Shown: piece after piece, positions 1-7,639 of the stretch
How positions within the stretch are numbered: position 1 is the first letter of the stretch
Layout of the letters: every line of letters begins with the position of its first letter
Source of the DNA: an uncultured Clostridium sp.
GTDB taxonomy: Bacteria > Bacillota > Clostridia > Clostridiales > Clostridiaceae
Direction: 5' to 3'
Assembly (NCBI RefSeq): GCF_934754925.1
Contig: NZ_CAKVJA010000059.1
Location: 1-11,507 of the forward strand
Length of the DNA: 11,507 bases
Notes under the pieces: generated by a model
The model's database searches: none
What the model was told of the DNA's origin: nothing
The model's input: the letters and a program-made list of their open reading frames with translations, nothing else
Program-made: the position numbers and the translations under genes

Positions 1-1644
1 GCTACAAGTGGTCCTTTAGGACAAGGTATTGCTCAAGCTGTAGGTATGGCAATGGCTGAAAAACATTTAGCAGCTAAATATAATAAGGATGGATTAGATA
101 TAGTAGATCATTATACTTATGCAATAGTTGGAGATGGAGATTTAATGGAGGGGGTTGCTAATGAAGCTATATCTTTAGCAGGGCATTTAGGATTAGGTAA
201 ACTAGTTGTTCTATATGATTCAAATGATATTTGCTTAGATGGAAAACTTTCAACTTCATTCTCAGAAAATGTTATGGATAGAGTTAAGGCAATGAATTGG
301 CACACTATTAGAGTTGAAGATGGAGATACAAATATTGAAGCAATTTCAGCTGCAATTGAACAAGCTAAAAAGGTAACAGATAAGCCAACATTAATAGAAG
401 TTAAAACAACAATTGGATATGGTTCACCTAATAAAGGTGGAACAAATGGAGTTCATGGAGCACCTTTAGGATTAAATGAGTATGAAGAAACTAAAACAAA
501 TTTAAATTGGGGTTATGAGCCATTTTTTGTTCCTAATGAGGTAAAAGAGGATTTTGCTAACAATCTTATAGCGAGAGGCAAACAAAAGGAAGCAGAATGG
601 AATGAGTTAGTTAATAAATATAAAGAGTCTTATCCAAAAGAATATAATAGTTTAATATCTTCAATTAATGGAGAATTAAATATTAAATTTGAAGAAGTAT
701 TGCCAAAATATGAAATAGGTCAATCAGTTTCAACTCGTAATGCTTCAGGATTTACAATGAATGCAATTGCAAAAAATTATGATAATTTATTTGGTGGTTC
801 AGCGGACCTTGCGCATTCAAATATGACTTACTTAAATGATCAAGGAGATTTTAGAAAAGATACTCCAGAAGGAAAAAATATCTGGTTTGGAGTTAGAGAA
901 TTTGGAATGTCTTCAGCTGGTAATGGAATAATGTTACATGGTGGATTAAGATCATTTGTTTCAACATTCTTTGTATTTAGTGATTATCTAAAACCTGCAA
1001 TAAGAATGTCTGCAATTGAAAAATTACCATTAGTATATGTATTAACTCATGATTCAATAGCTGTAGGAGAAGATGGGCCAACACATGAACCAATTGAACA
1101 ATTGGCAGGACTTAGGGCTATACCTAATGTAAATGTAATAAGACCAGCAGATGCTCATGAAACAAATGCAGCATGGCAAATTGCTTTAGAAAACAAAGAA
1201 ACACCGTCAGTATTAGTACTATCAAGACAAAATATAAATGTAAATGCTGAGTTTAATTGTGTAGATAATGTTAGAAAAGGTGCATATGTAATTTCAAAAG
1301 CAAAAGAGACTCCAATAGCTCAAATAGTAGCAACAGGATCAGAAGTTGATTTAGCAATAGATGCTCAAAAAGAATTAGAAAAACAAGGAATATATGTTGA
1401 TGTTGTATCAATGCCATGCTTTAGATTATTTGATATGCAAGAGGAATCTTATAAGAATAGTGTGCTAAAACCAGGAATCAAAAAGTTAGCTGTAGAAATG
1501 GCATCATCATATGGATGGCATAAGTATGTTGACGAGGTATTATGCATAGATACATTTGGTGCATCAGGCAATGGTAATGAAGTAATGAACTTCTTTGGAT
1601 TCAACAAAGAAACTGTAGTAAAAAAGGTAAAGAAATTAATATAA
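1..1644 (+). CDS. tkt: Transketolase, 5'-truncated by the window edge
   Basis: Transketolase moves two-carbon ketol units between pentose phosphates using thiamine diphosphate (TPP). Here it would link ribulose-5-P from arabinose to glycolysis. The frame is open from base 1, and the first residues (ATSGPLGQGIAQAVGMAMAE) are internal family sequence, so the ATG at 46 is not the start. About 113 N-terminal residues are missing compared with E. coli TktA, and 547 are present. The TPP-binding motif begins GDGDLMEG (from about base 130) and ends in SND. The pyrimidine-binding domain carries GVREFGM, whose catalytic Glu is codon 898-900, and THDSIAVGEDGPTHEP. The C-terminal domain begins near QIVATGSEVDLA. 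The gene ends with TAA and araK follows directly, with no terminator in between. Both genes belong to the arabinose cluster, so this is probably an operon copy of tkt rather than the housekeeping one; that last point is inference. Confidence 0.96.
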   Translation, partial: ATSGPLGQGIAQAVGMAMAEKHLAAKYNKDGLDIVDHYTYAIVGDGDLMEGVANEAISLAGHLGLGKLVVLYDSNDICLDGKLSTSFSENVMDRVKAMNWHTIRVEDGDTNIEAISAAIEQAKKVTDKPTLIEVKTTIGYGSPNKGGTNGVHGAPLGLNEYEETKTNLNWGYEPFFVPNEVKEDFANNLIARGKQKEAEWNELVNKYKESYPKEYNSLISSINGELNIKFEEVLPKYEIGQSVSTRNASGFTMNAIAKNYDNLFGGSADLAHSNMTYLNDQGDFRKDTPEGKNIWFGVREFGMSSAGNGIMLHGGLRSFVSTFFVFSDYLKPAIRMSAIEKLPLVYVLTHDSIAVGEDGPTHEPIEQLAGLRAIPNVNVIRPADAHETNAAWQIALENKETPSVLVLSRQNINVNAEFNCVDNVRKGAYVISKAKETPIAQIVATGSEVDLAIDAQKELEKQGIYVDVVSMPCFRLFDMQEESYKNSVLKPGIKKLAVEMASSYGWHKYVDEVLCIDTFGASGNGNEVMNFFGFNKETVVKKVKKLI

Positions 1645-1714
1645 AGGTTTAATAAAAGGGGATTCTTTGATAGAGGCTAATATAAGGGTTAAGCCTCACA
1701 TGGAAAATGAGTAT

Positions 1715-1724
1715 AGGGGAGGAG
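1715..1724 (+). promoter_or_regulatory. Ribosome binding site that fixes the araK start
   Basis: AGGGGAGGAG lies 8 nt before the ATG at 1733. It is far stronger and better spaced than the AAAGGGGA before the TTG at 1667, which leaves only 4 nt. It therefore supports ATG 1733 over the upstream TTG 1667 or ATG 1700 as the araK start. Confidence 0.75.
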
Positions 1725-1732
1725 AATGGGAC

Positions 1733-3346
1733 ATGAATGGTTTAAGTGAAGTAAAAAAGATAATAGAGTCAGGAAAAGCTGTTCTAGGAATTGAGCTTGG
1801 TTCCACTAGAATAAAAGCGGTCCTTGTTGATCAAAGGGGATCAGTTATTGAGACTGGAGGGTTTGATTGGGAAAATAGCTTAATTGATGGAGTTTGGACA
1901 TATTCCTTGAAAGAAGTATGGGAAGGCATTCAAAAGTGTTATAAAAATTTATCAGAAAGACTTAAAGAAAGATATGATGTAAAAATAAATAAATTATCAG
2001 CTATGGGTGTAAGTGCTATGATGCATGGATATCTTCCTTTTGATAAGAATGGAAATCAATTAGCTGAGTTTCGTACATGGAGAAATAATTTTACAGGACA
2101 AGCAGCTGATGAATTAACACAACTATTCCAATATAATATTCCTCAAAGATGGAGTATTGCACATTTATATCAAGCTATTTTAAATAAAGAAGATCACGTT
2201 AAGGATGTAGCTTTTCTTACGACTTTAGCAGGATATGTTCATTGGAAACTTACAGGAGAAAAGGTAATGGGTATCGGAGAAGCATCTGGAATGTTTCCAA
2301 TTGATATAAACAACAAGAATTATAATAAGGATATGATAGAAAAATTTGATTCATTAATTGCTTCTAAGGAATATTCATGGAGCCTAGAAGAAATTCTTCC
2401 AAAGGTTTTAGTTGCCGGAGAAGAGGCTGGAGTGTTAACAAAAGAAGGGGCTTTACTTCTAGATCCAACAGGAAACTTACAACCAGGAGCAAGGCTTTGT
2501 CCAGCAGAAGGTGATGCAGGAACAGGAATGGTAGCTACTAATAGTATAGCTAAAAAGACAGGAAATGTATCAGCTGGAACTTCAGCATTTGCTATGGTAG
2601 TTCTTGAAAAGGAATTATCTAAATTGCATAAAGAATTAGATATGGTTACAACTCCAACAGGAGACCTAGTAGCAATGGCACATTCAAATAATTGTACATC
2701 AGATATTAATGCTTGGATGGAAATATTTAATCAATGTTTAGAAGCATTTGGAGTAAAAGTTACACCAAGTGAATTATACAAGACGTTATTTGAAAAGTCC
2801 TTAGAAGGTAATGATGATTGTGGTAACTTAATGTCCTACTGTTTTTACTCAGGAGAACATGGCGTGGGATTAACAGAAGGATGTCCTATGTTTTTACATC
2901 CAGCAAATGCAAAGTTTAGTTTAGCTAACTTCATGAGAGTTCAATTATATACATGTTTTGGTGCTATGAAGCTTGGCATGGATATTTTAAAGAAGGAAGA
3001 AAATGTTAAAATAGATAGAATACTTGGACATGGAGGTATATTTAAAACTAAAGGAGTTGCACAAAATATTCTAGCAGCAGCTATTGGAGCACCTGTAGTT
3101 GTTATGGAAACGGCAGGAGACGGTGGAGCATGGGGAATTGCATTACTAGCATTATATCTTGATAGAAAACAAGAAAATTATTCTTTAGAAGATTTCTTAA
3201 ATAATGCTATATTTGGAGATGCGGAAGCTATAACAGTGGAACCAAATGAAAATATGATTATTGGGTATGAAAAATTCTTAGAAAATTATAAAAGGGGACT
3301 AACTATTGAAAAAGAAGCAGTAAATTATTTAAAGAATAAAGCCTAG
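1733..3346 (+). CDS. araK: Ribulokinase, clostridial AraK type (FGGY kinase)
   Basis: This is an FGGY-family sugar kinase of 537 residues from ATG 1733; a TTG start at 1667 would give 559. The N-terminal half has the phosphate loop GIELGSTRIKAVL (residues 19-31). The middle has AEGDAGTGMVATN with the probable catalytic Asp261. The C-terminal half has the ATP-side segment GHGGIFKTKG followed by GDGGAWGIALLALY (about residues 431-470). It sits between transketolase and transaldolase and next to arabinose isomerase, so L-ribulose is the expected substrate, giving L-ribulose-5-P. From established knowledge, clostridia use a ribulokinase named AraK, shown in C. acetobutylicum, that is not orthologous to the E. 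coli or B. subtilis AraB. The context and the unusual N-terminus fit that group. A xylulokinase-like role is the main alternative, and I rate it less likely given the neighbours. Confidence 0.85.
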   Translation: MNGLSEVKKIIESGKAVLGIELGSTRIKAVLVDQRGSVIETGGFDWENSLIDGVWTYSLKEVWEGIQKCYKNLSERLKERYDVKINKLSAMGVSAMMHGYLPFDKNGNQLAEFRTWRNNFTGQAADELTQLFQYNIPQRWSIAHLYQAILNKEDHVKDVAFLTTLAGYVHWKLTGEKVMGIGEASGMFPIDINNKNYNKDMIEKFDSLIASKEYSWSLEEILPKVLVAGEEAGVLTKEGALLLDPTGNLQPGARLCPAEGDAGTGMVATNSIAKKTGNVSAGTSAFAMVVLEKELSKLHKELDMVTTPTGDLVAMAHSNNCTSDINAWMEIFNQCLEAFGVKVTPSELYKTLFEKSLEGNDDCGNLMSYCFYSGEHGVGLTEGCPMFLHPANAKFSLANFMRVQLYTCFGAMKLGMDILKKEENVKIDRILGHGGIFKTKGVAQNILAAAIGAPVVVMETAGDGGAWGIALLALYLDRKQENYSLEDFLNNAIFGDAEAITVEPNENMIIGYEKFLENYKRGLTIEKEAVNYLKNKA

Positions 3347-3380
3347 ATTTTAAATATAAAATATAGTTTAAAATTTTGTT
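3347..3380 (+). other. AU-only hairpin in the araK-tal gap
   Basis: ATTTTAAA (3347-3354) pairs perfectly with TTTAAAAT (3367-3374) around a 12-nt loop, and TTTGTT follows. Being all A-U, it is weak as a terminator. It could modestly damp readthrough or affect mRNA decay, but such dyads also arise by chance in DNA this AT-rich. Confidence 0.25.
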
Positions 3381-3400
3381 AAATATAATAGTAAGTTTAT

Positions 3401-3406
3401 GGGAGG
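3401..3406 (+). promoter_or_regulatory. Ribosome binding site that fixes the tal start
   Basis: GGGAGG is followed 10 nt later by the ATG at 3417. The ATG at 3399 overlaps this site and has no ribosome binding site of its own, so it is unlikely to be the start. Confidence 0.8.
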
Positions 3407-3416
3407 AAAGAAAGTT

Positions 3417-4061
3417 ATGAAAATATTTATAGATACAGCTAATGTTGAACAAATTAAAAAGGCAAATGATATGGGGTTAATTGATGGAGTTACAACAAAT
3501 CCATCATTAGTTTCAAAAGAAAATAAAACAATGTCAGAGGTAATTCCAGAAATTTGTGAAATAGTGGATGGACCAATAAGTGCAGAAGTTATGAGTTTAG
3601 ATACTGAAGGAATGATTAAGGAAGCAAGAGAATTAGCAAAGATAAGTCCAAATATAGTTGTTAAAATACCAATGACTTTAGATGGATTAAGTGCTGTTAG
3701 AGTTCTATCTCAGGAAGGAATAAAGACTAATGTTACTTTAATATTTAGTGTTCATCAAGGAGTTTTAGCAGCTAAGGCTGGAGCAACTTATATTAGTCCT
3801 TTTGTTGGAAGATTAGATGATATTGGATTAGATGGAATGGATTTAATAAATGATTTAATTATAGCTAAACAAAACTATGGATTTAAAACAGAAATAATAG
3901 CTGCAAGTATAAGAACAAAAGAACACATTCTTCAATGTATATTATCAGGAGTAGATATTGCAACAATACCATATGCACAAATTGAAGATATGGCTAAGCA
4001 TCCATTAACTACAGCTGGAATTGAAAGATTTATAAGCGATTATAGTAAGGTTCAAAAATAA
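3417..4061 (+). CDS. tal: Transaldolase, small TalC/FSA-type
   Basis: This transaldolase transfers dihydroxyacetone units in the non-oxidative pentose phosphate pathway (sedoheptulose-7-P plus glyceraldehyde-3-P to fructose-6-P plus erythrose-4-P). Starting at ATG 3417 it has 214 residues, the usual size of the short TalC/FSA group, and begins MKIFIDTANVEQIKKA, the standard N-terminus of that group. Landmarks are GVTTNPSLV (about residues 24-32) and VVKIPMT with the Schiff-base Lys83. TLIFSVHQGVLAAKAGATYISPFVGRLDD is split here to its key parts: a TLIFS strand and a SPFVGRLDD loop. It lies 70 nt after araK and 108 nt before araA, all on the same strand. Some relatives are fructose-6-P aldolases, but the arabinose context favours transaldolase. 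Confidence 0.93.
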   Translation: MKIFIDTANVEQIKKANDMGLIDGVTTNPSLVSKENKTMSEVIPEICEIVDGPISAEVMSLDTEGMIKEARELAKISPNIVVKIPMTLDGLSAVRVLSQEGIKTNVTLIFSVHQGVLAAKAGATYISPFVGRLDDIGLDGMDLINDLIIAKQNYGFKTEIIAASIRTKEHILQCILSGVDIATIPYAQIEDMAKHPLTTAGIERFISDYSKVQK

Positions 4062-4078
4062 TTAGATTAATAAATGTA

Positions 4079-4110
4079 TCCTAGAGGCTCAGTAAACTGA
4101 TCCTCTAGGA
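4079..4110 (+). other. Strong stem-loop between tal and araA, no U-tract
   Basis: TCCTAGAGG (4079-4087) pairs perfectly with CCTCTAGGA (4102-4110). Past one C/T mismatch, TCAG pairs with CTGA around a TAAA loop. That makes 13 pairs in a 32-nt element, unusually GC-rich for this region. The bases after it (ATAGAAAGTTGAAAAG) contain no T-run, so it does not look like an ordinary intrinsic terminator. It may be an mRNA processing or stabilising element that sets araA/abfA levels apart from tkt/araK/tal, or a protein-binding site. The structure is seen; the role is inferred. Confidence 0.65.
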
Positions 4111-4154
4111 ATAGAAAGTTGAAAAGAAATAATTAGAAATTCATATTGATATTA

Positions 4155-4163
4155 AGGGGAGAG
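4155..4163 (+). promoter_or_regulatory. Ribosome binding site that fixes the araA start
   Basis: AGGGGAGAG precedes the ATG at 4170 with a 6-nt gap (9 nt if counted from AGGGGA). A TTG at 4146 in the same frame would place this site inside the coding sequence and has no site of its own. Confidence 0.8.
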
Positions 4164-4169
4164 ATTAAA

Positions 4170-5663
4170 ATGAGTAATACAAAGAAATATACTTTTTGGT
4201 TCGTAACAGGAAGTCAAGATTTATATGGGGAAGAAACTTTAAAGCAAGTTGCTTTAGATTCTAAAGAAATGGTAAATGGATTAAATGATGTTGAGGGAAT
4301 TAAATATGAAATAATTTATAAGCCAACAGTAAGAAATGCTAAGGAAATATATGATGTATGCTTAGCAGCTAATAATGATGAAAGTTGTGCTGGTATTATA
4401 ACATGGATGCATACGTTTTCTCCAGCTAAAATGTGGATAAGAGGATTATCAATATTGAATAAACCTCAATTACATTTTCATACACAATTTAATAGAGATA
4501 TTCCATGGGACACAATGGATATGGATTTCATGAATTTAAATCAATCAGCTCATGGAGATAGAGAATTTGGATTTATAAATGCAAGAATGGGTAATAATAG
4601 AAAAGTTGTTGTTGGATATTGGCAAGATCCAGAAGCTCATAAAGAAATAAATAAATGGATGAGTGTTGCGGCTGGATATGTTGAAGGAAGAAATATTAAA
4701 ATTGCTAGATTTGATGATAATATGAGAGATGTTGCTGTAACAGAAGGAGATAAAGTTGAAGCAGCATTAAAATTAGGTTGGACTTGTGATGCTTTCGGAA
4801 TTGGAGACTTAGTAGAAGTAATTAACGAGGTTACTGATAATGAAGTTGAAGATTTAATGAAAGTATATGAAGAAAAATATGAAATTTGTGAAGCTGGAAA
4901 AACTGAGGGTTCTGTAAGAAATTCTATTAAATATCAAGCAAAAGTAGAAATTGCTTTAAGAAGATTTTTAGAAAAGGGTGGATATACTGCATTCACAACT
5001 AATTTCCAAGTACTACATGGGATGGAACAATTGCCAGGACTTGCAGTACAAAGACTTATGGAAGATGGATATGGATTTGGAGGAGAAGGAGACTGGAAAA
5101 CAGCTGGTTTAGTTAGATTAATGAAAATTATGACTAATAATACTAGAACTTCTTTTATGGAAGATTATACTTATAATTTCGAGCCAGGAAATGAAATGAT
5201 TTTAGGAGCTCACATGCTTGAAGTTTGTCCAACAGTTGCTGCCAATAAGCCTTTAATCGAAGTTAAACATTTAGGAATTGGTGATAAAGCAGCACCGGCA
5301 AGATTAATATTTAACGGACAAGCAGGCTCAGCAGTTTGTGCATCATTAATTGATTTAGGTGGAAGAATGAGGTTGATAATAAATGAAGTAGAAGCTAAAG
5401 AAGTTGAAAAAGATCTTCCACAACTTCCAGTAGCAAGAGTTCTATGGAGACCAGAACCATCATTAAAAGTAGGAGCTAAAGCTTGGATACTTGCTGGGGG
5501 AGCTCATCATACTTCATTCTCTTATGAATTAGATTCAGAACAATTAACAGATTTAGCTAATATGTATGGAATTGAATCAGTTGTAATAGATAAGAATACT
5601 GATATCAAGGAGTTCGAGAAAGAGTTAAAATGGAATGATTTATATTGGAGATTAAATAAATAA
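4170..5663 (+). CDS. araA: L-arabinose isomerase
   Basis: This is a cytoplasmic, metal-dependent isomerase that converts L-arabinose to L-ribulose, the first step of catabolism. From ATG 4170 it has 497 residues, close to the 500 of E. coli AraA. The N-terminus FWFVTGSQDLYGEE is the family hallmark. All four metal/catalytic positions are present: Glu306 in GGEGDWKTA, Glu331 in TSFMEDYTY, His348 in GAHMLEVCP, and His446/His447 in GGAHHTSFS. In E. coli these are Glu306, Glu333, His350 and His450; the later numbers shift because a loop here is two residues shorter. The gene follows a strong stem-loop and precedes abfA by 29 nt, so the two are almost surely cotranscribed. Identification is secure. 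Confidence 0.98.
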   Translation: MSNTKKYTFWFVTGSQDLYGEETLKQVALDSKEMVNGLNDVEGIKYEIIYKPTVRNAKEIYDVCLAANNDESCAGIITWMHTFSPAKMWIRGLSILNKPQLHFHTQFNRDIPWDTMDMDFMNLNQSAHGDREFGFINARMGNNRKVVVGYWQDPEAHKEINKWMSVAAGYVEGRNIKIARFDDNMRDVAVTEGDKVEAALKLGWTCDAFGIGDLVEVINEVTDNEVEDLMKVYEEKYEICEAGKTEGSVRNSIKYQAKVEIALRRFLEKGGYTAFTTNFQVLHGMEQLPGLAVQRLMEDGYGFGGEGDWKTAGLVRLMKIMTNNTRTSFMEDYTYNFEPGNEMILGAHMLEVCPTVAANKPLIEVKHLGIGDKAAPARLIFNGQAGSAVCASLIDLGGRMRLIINEVEAKEVEKDLPQLPVARVLWRPEPSLKVGAKAWILAGGAHHTSFSYELDSEQLTDLANMYGIESVVIDKNTDIKEFEKELKWNDLYWRLNK

Positions 5664-5692
5664 TTTTTATTTTAAATAAGGGGTTTAGAAGT

Positions 5693-7168
5693 ATGAGTAG
5701 ATTAATAATTAATACACATAATAAAAAATCAAAAATAAGTAAGGAAATATACGGACACTTTTCAGAACATCTAGGAAGATGTATATATGAAGGAATATAT
5801 GTTGGAGAAGATTCAGAAATACCTAATGTAAATGGAATGAGAATTGACGTTGTACAAGCACTTAAGGAAATTAAGATTCCAGTATTACGTTGGCCAGGTG
5901 GGTGCTTTGCAGATGAATATCATTGGATGGATGGAATAGGACCAAAGGAAAATCGTAAAAAAATGATAAATACACATTGGGGTGGCCTTGTAGAAGATAA
6001 TAGTTTTGGTACACATGAGTTTATGGAATTATGTAGACAATTAGAATGTGAACCGTATATTAATGGAAATCTTGGTAGTGGAACAGTTCAAGAAATGTCT
6101 GAATGGGTAGAATACTTAACTTTTGATGGTATTTCACCAATGGCAGATTTAAGAAAACAAAATGGGCATGAAGCTCCATGGAAGGTTAAGTACTTTGGTG
6201 TAGGTAATGAAAATTGGGGCTGTGGTGGAAATATGACACCAGAGTTTTATGCAAATATGTATAGAAGGTATCAAACATACTGTAGAAATTATGGCGAAAA
6301 TAAGCTTTATAAAATTGCTGGTGGGCCAAATATAGATGATTATAATTGGACTGAGCAAGTTATGAAAATTGCTGGTAACTATATGGATGGTTTATCATTA
6401 CATTACTATACTCACCCAGGTGGATGGGAAAATAAAGGACCAGCAACAGGATTTGATGAAGTTGTATGGTATGAAACAATGAAAAGAACTTTAAAAATGG
6501 AAGAGTTAGTAAGTAAGCATTTAGAAATAATGAATAAGTATGATCCAGAAAAGAAAGTTGATTTAATTGTTGATGAATGGGGATCATGGTATGCTGTTGA
6601 GCCAGGAACTAATCCAGGATTTTTATATCAACAAAATACAATGAGGGATGCACTTATAGCCGGTATTAACTTGAATATATTTAATAAGCATAGTGATAGA
6701 GTAAAAATGACTAATATAGCTCAAGTAGTTAATGTTTTACAATCTGTTATTTTAACAGAGGGAGAAAAAATGATTTTAACCCCAACTTATCATGTATTTA
6801 ATATGTATAAAAATCACCAAGAAGCAACGTTAGTTGAAAGCTTTGTAGAAACTAAAATGATTGGTATTGGTGAAGAGTATCAAGTTCCAAATTTAAATGA
6901 ATCAGTTTCTGTAGATAGTGAAGGGCGAATTAATATAACTATAAATAACTTATCTATTGATGAATCTTATGATATCGAAGGAATAATAGTTGATAGGCCA
7001 GTGAAGGCTGTTAGCGCTACTATTTTAACTAATAAAATGGATGCACATAATACATTTGATAATCCAGATGTGGTTAAGCCAGAAGAATTTAATGATTTTG
7101 TTGTAACATCACAAGGGTTAGACTTTAATATTCCACCTTGTAGTGTAATTAGCTTTGTTATTGAGTAA
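5693..7168 (+). CDS. abfA: Intracellular alpha-L-arabinofuranosidase, GH51
   Basis: This glycosidase releases terminal L-arabinofuranose from arabino-oligosaccharides, feeding AraA. It has 491 residues, typical for bacterial GH51, and no signal peptide, so it acts in the cytoplasm on imported oligosaccharides. The N-terminus has the conserved ISKEIYGHFSEHLGRCIYEG, and VLRWPGGCFADEYHW follows. The acid/base is Glu173 in GVGNENWGCGG and the nucleophile is Glu295 in VDEWGSWY, close to their positions in the Geobacillus enzyme. A C-terminal beta domain follows the barrel, ending in NIPPCSVISFVIE. AAGGGG at 5678-5683 sets the ATG start. It lies 29 nt after araA, and its stop is 3 nt before the start of a small Cys-rich protein. 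The family is secure; whether it prefers arabinan or arabinoxylan oligomers cannot be told, though the GH43 neighbour favours arabinan. Confidence 0.97.
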   Translation: MSRLIINTHNKKSKISKEIYGHFSEHLGRCIYEGIYVGEDSEIPNVNGMRIDVVQALKEIKIPVLRWPGGCFADEYHWMDGIGPKENRKKMINTHWGGLVEDNSFGTHEFMELCRQLECEPYINGNLGSGTVQEMSEWVEYLTFDGISPMADLRKQNGHEAPWKVKYFGVGNENWGCGGNMTPEFYANMYRRYQTYCRNYGENKLYKIAGGPNIDDYNWTEQVMKIAGNYMDGLSLHYYTHPGGWENKGPATGFDEVVWYETMKRTLKMEELVSKHLEIMNKYDPEKKVDLIVDEWGSWYAVEPGTNPGFLYQQNTMRDALIAGINLNIFNKHSDRVKMTNIAQVVNVLQSVILTEGEKMILTPTYHVFNMYKNHQEATLVESFVETKMIGIGEEYQVPNLNESVSVDSEGRINITINNLSIDESYDIEGIIVDRPVKAVSATILTNKMDAHNTFDNPDVVKPEEFNDFVVTSQGLDFNIPPCSVISFVIE

Positions 7169-7171
7169 TTT

Positions 7172-7435
7172 ATGGGAAATAGATTTTGTAAAAAATGTTT
7201 ATTAGATAAAGTAATGGGCGCTGCAGAATACAAGCATATGAAGGACTATATTAAAAGTATAGACTATGATATTAAAACTCCAGAAGAAGATTATAATATG
7301 AGATTAAATACTTGCATGGAGTGTGATAATCTTATAAACGGAATGTGCAAATTATGTGGTTGCTTTGTTGAAATGAGAGCAGCTGTGAAAAAAAATTATT
7401 GTCCTAATATAGATAAAAAGTGGGATAAGATTTAA
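7172..7435 (+). CDS. Small Cys-rich protein of unknown function (DUF6171-like)
   Basis: This is an 87-residue protein with eight cysteines: CKKC (6-9), CMEC (48-51), CKLCGC (59-64) and Cys77 in NYCP. The pattern suggests two metal sites, most likely structural zinc, and the conserved-looking core is CKLCGCFVEMRAAVKK. It resembles a family I recall as DUF6171, which I could not check. No signal peptide or membrane segment is visible, so it is probably cytoplasmic. The start is 3 nt after the abfA stop and has no clear Shine-Dalgarno sequence, which suggests translation coupled to abfA. The ATG at 7172 is required to keep the first CxxC. Position and coupling imply a role tied to arabinan or arabinose use, but no function is known. 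A Zn-binding accessory or regulatory protein is conceivable. Confidence 0.85.
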   Translation: MGNRFCKKCLLDKVMGAAEYKHMKDYIKSIDYDIKTPEEDYNMRLNTCMECDNLINGMCKLCGCFVEMRAAVKKNYCPNIDKKWDKI

Positions 7436-7483
7436 TAGAAATTTTCAAATATATAGAATTAAATAATATTTATACTAAAGTTA

Positions 7484-7538
7484 AGGCATATATCGGAAAT
7501 AAAATTAATTTAGATATATGCCTAATCTTATTTGTATT
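7484..7538 (+). terminator. Probable terminator of the arabinose operon
   Basis: An 11-bp perfect stem is formed by AGGCATATATC (7484-7494) and GATATATGCCT (7513-7523). The 18-nt AT-rich loop is itself partly self-complementary. AATCTTATTTGTATTT follows, which is T-rich but not a clean run. It lies 48 nt after the last stop of the cluster and before the separate GH43 gene, so it most likely ends the tkt-to-Cys-rich transcript, perhaps incompletely. Confidence 0.55.
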
Positions 7539-7562
7539 TAGATAGTTATTTAAAACTATTAT
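7532..7562 (+). promoter_or_regulatory. Candidate GH43 promoter with an internal dyad
   Basis: TTGTAT (7532-7537) and TATTAT (7557-7562) could serve as -35 and -10 boxes, with a long 19-bp spacer. Within that spacer lies a perfect 6-bp dyad, ATAGTT (7542-7547) and AACTAT (7554-7559), where a repressor could bind. In such AT-rich DNA this may be chance. The rest of the 7439-7639 gap shows no other clear element apart from the ribosome binding site AAGGGGA (7624-7630), 9 nt before the GH43 ATG. Confidence 0.22.
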
Positions 7563-7639
7563 AAAGATTGAAGAAATGAGTAAATATTAACATTAGATTA
7601 GAAATTAATAAAGATAGGGTATAAAGGGGAAAGAAATTT

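Noticed and set aside
117..305. Minus-strand ORF of 62 residues
   Set aside because: It lies wholly inside transketolase, antisense to its TPP-binding region, and has no gene-like features.
3384..3389. TATAAT as a -10 box for an internal promoter ahead of tal
   Set aside because: At the right distance upstream there is only ATATAG, no usable -35. In DNA this AT-rich a lone TATAAT is expected by chance.
4119..4149. TTGAAA plus TATTGA as a promoter ahead of araA
   Set aside because: The spacer is 19 bp and the -10 is poor. Transcription would start on top of the araA ribosome binding site.
6149..6587. Two minus-strand ORFs of 69 and 75 residues
   Set aside because: Both are antisense to the GH51 catalytic region. 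Their residues mirror its codons and there is no independent support.
6967..7233. Minus-strand ORF of 88 residues
   Set aside because: It is antisense across the end of abfA and the start of the Cys-rich protein gene, with no ribosome binding site or recognisable content.
7577..7592. TGAGTAAATATTAACA as a CcpA (cre) site
   Set aside because: It lacks the central CG of the cre consensus and is only a partial palindrome.
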